Shown here piece by piece: positions 63,497 to 64,000 of a stretch of DNA of 64,000 bases. The translations under genes were made by a program, and so were the position numbers. The notes beneath the pieces were generated by a model that worked only from the letters and a program-made list of their open reading frames with translations, was not told the DNA's origin and did no database searches. Source of the DNA: Mucilaginibacter tundrae. GTDB taxonomy: Bacteria > Bacteroidota > Bacteroidia > Sphingobacteriales > Sphingobacteriaceae. Positions within the stretch are counted from its first letter, which is position 1. Each line of letters begins with the position of its first letter. The DNA is taken from contig NZ_JACCBZ010000012.1 of assembly GCF_013408825.1 (NCBI RefSeq), positions 57,540 through 121,539 of the forward strand. Direction: 5' to 3'.

Positions 63497-64000
63497 TGGT
63501 ATATTGAATTGTGATTTGGTAATATTTCTGAGCATAGCACGTCCGTAACTATCCTTGTTGTAAATGAGTTTTGTCAAATGTGTGTAAATGCTTAGACTAA
63601 CCTAAGTTTATCGAGATAGCTATAAAGATGTCTATTGAGAGAGGGTATTCCCAGTTAGGGTGTAGATTGTGCATGTCGATAAGGTTGTGAGTGTTAATAA
63701 TATGCTCTAAAACTAATGGAATAATATTTACTCTAAAGTAATATTCATGTTACAATACAATAAGACTGTATTCATGCAGGATATATCCACTATAACTTAA
63801 CTATTCTGCTCATAATTACTACACTTTTAAACAAAAAGAGGTTTTTATATCCCCCTGTTAATAAAATGCAGCAAATTGATATCTAGGGAAATGATTTATT
63901 GAAGTCATTGCTGCTTGATTTTTTAAAAGGTTAGGCTTATAAAAAATGAACAGCATATTTATTATATTTTCAATACCTAGTCTCATTGTTAAAGAAGATA
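63497..64000. other. Region without a recognisable gene
   Basis: AT-rich. I see no open frame with coding character, no tRNA and no strong hairpin. It probably contains the promoter of the tail-fibre-like gene and upstream intergenic DNA. Confidence 0.5.

Overview
The window is chromosomal DNA of a Bacteroidota bacterium, most likely a member of the Sphingobacteriaceae (Mucilaginibacter/Pedobacter-like). The evidence is TonB-dependent receptor, DUF4270 and gliding-type (CHU_C, T9SS type B) proteins, promoters of the TAnnTTTG type, few Shine-Dalgarno sequences, a CarB without its C-terminal regulatory domain, and Rhs proteins with DUF6443-like heads. The genus is an inference from gene content; no marker gene was compared.

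Positions 1-31,800 are ordinary core genome: an outer-membrane barrel protein (5' end cut off), a T9SS cargo adhesin, a TonB-dependent receptor, a GH20 hexosaminidase, a BtuF-like binding protein, a LysE exporter, truB-ribF, glmS, a DUF4270 lipoprotein behind a short glycogen-synthase-like protein, panC and panD, carB, radA, two beta-lactamase-fold hydrolases, RNase G, a 29-residue AURKAIP1/COX24-like protein, a TPR protein, HU, mutY, ssb and hemH. Many units end in perfect hairpins. A tRNA-Val gene (31,935-32,009) marks the edge of the core.

Positions 32,000-34,700 are accessory DNA: an XRE regulator with a palindromic operator candidate, a frameshifted secreted protein and small orphan proteins.

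Positions 34,900-46,280 hold the most striking system: what looks like a complete type II secretion machine in two convergent operons. The plus-strand operon carries the major pseudopilin (G), a minimal prepilin peptidase (O), ATPase (E), secretin (D), and GspL-like and GspM-like assembly proteins. The minus-strand operon carries an FN3-like lipoprotein, a GspC/PilP-like protein, a MORN-like secreted protein, a large K-like pseudopilin, I-like and J-like pseudopilins and the platform protein (F). The MORN and FN3 proteins are not standard parts. Three of the four pseudopilins have Ala instead of Gly before the predicted cleavage site.

Positions 46,400-63,500 form a polymorphic-toxin region read on the minus strand. 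A 1,351-residue Rhs-like protein is followed by a 1,517-residue Rhs protein whose last ~90 residues resemble a GIY-YIG nuclease, then by a leucine-rich-repeat protein that is a candidate immunity protein. Downstream is an orphan Rhs tip with two small membrane proteins, a candidate second toxin/immunity cassette. Between these two cassettes sits a mobile element (about 47.8-52.3 kb) with two coupled tyrosine recombinases, an AAA-type ATPase and several sets of short repeats. Upstream is a tail-fibre-like gene with a decayed copy of its own 3' end. Both recombinases, the tail-fibre gene and the 33-kb secreted protein carry breaks that each look like loss of one base. They are either decayed genes or indel errors in the assembly.
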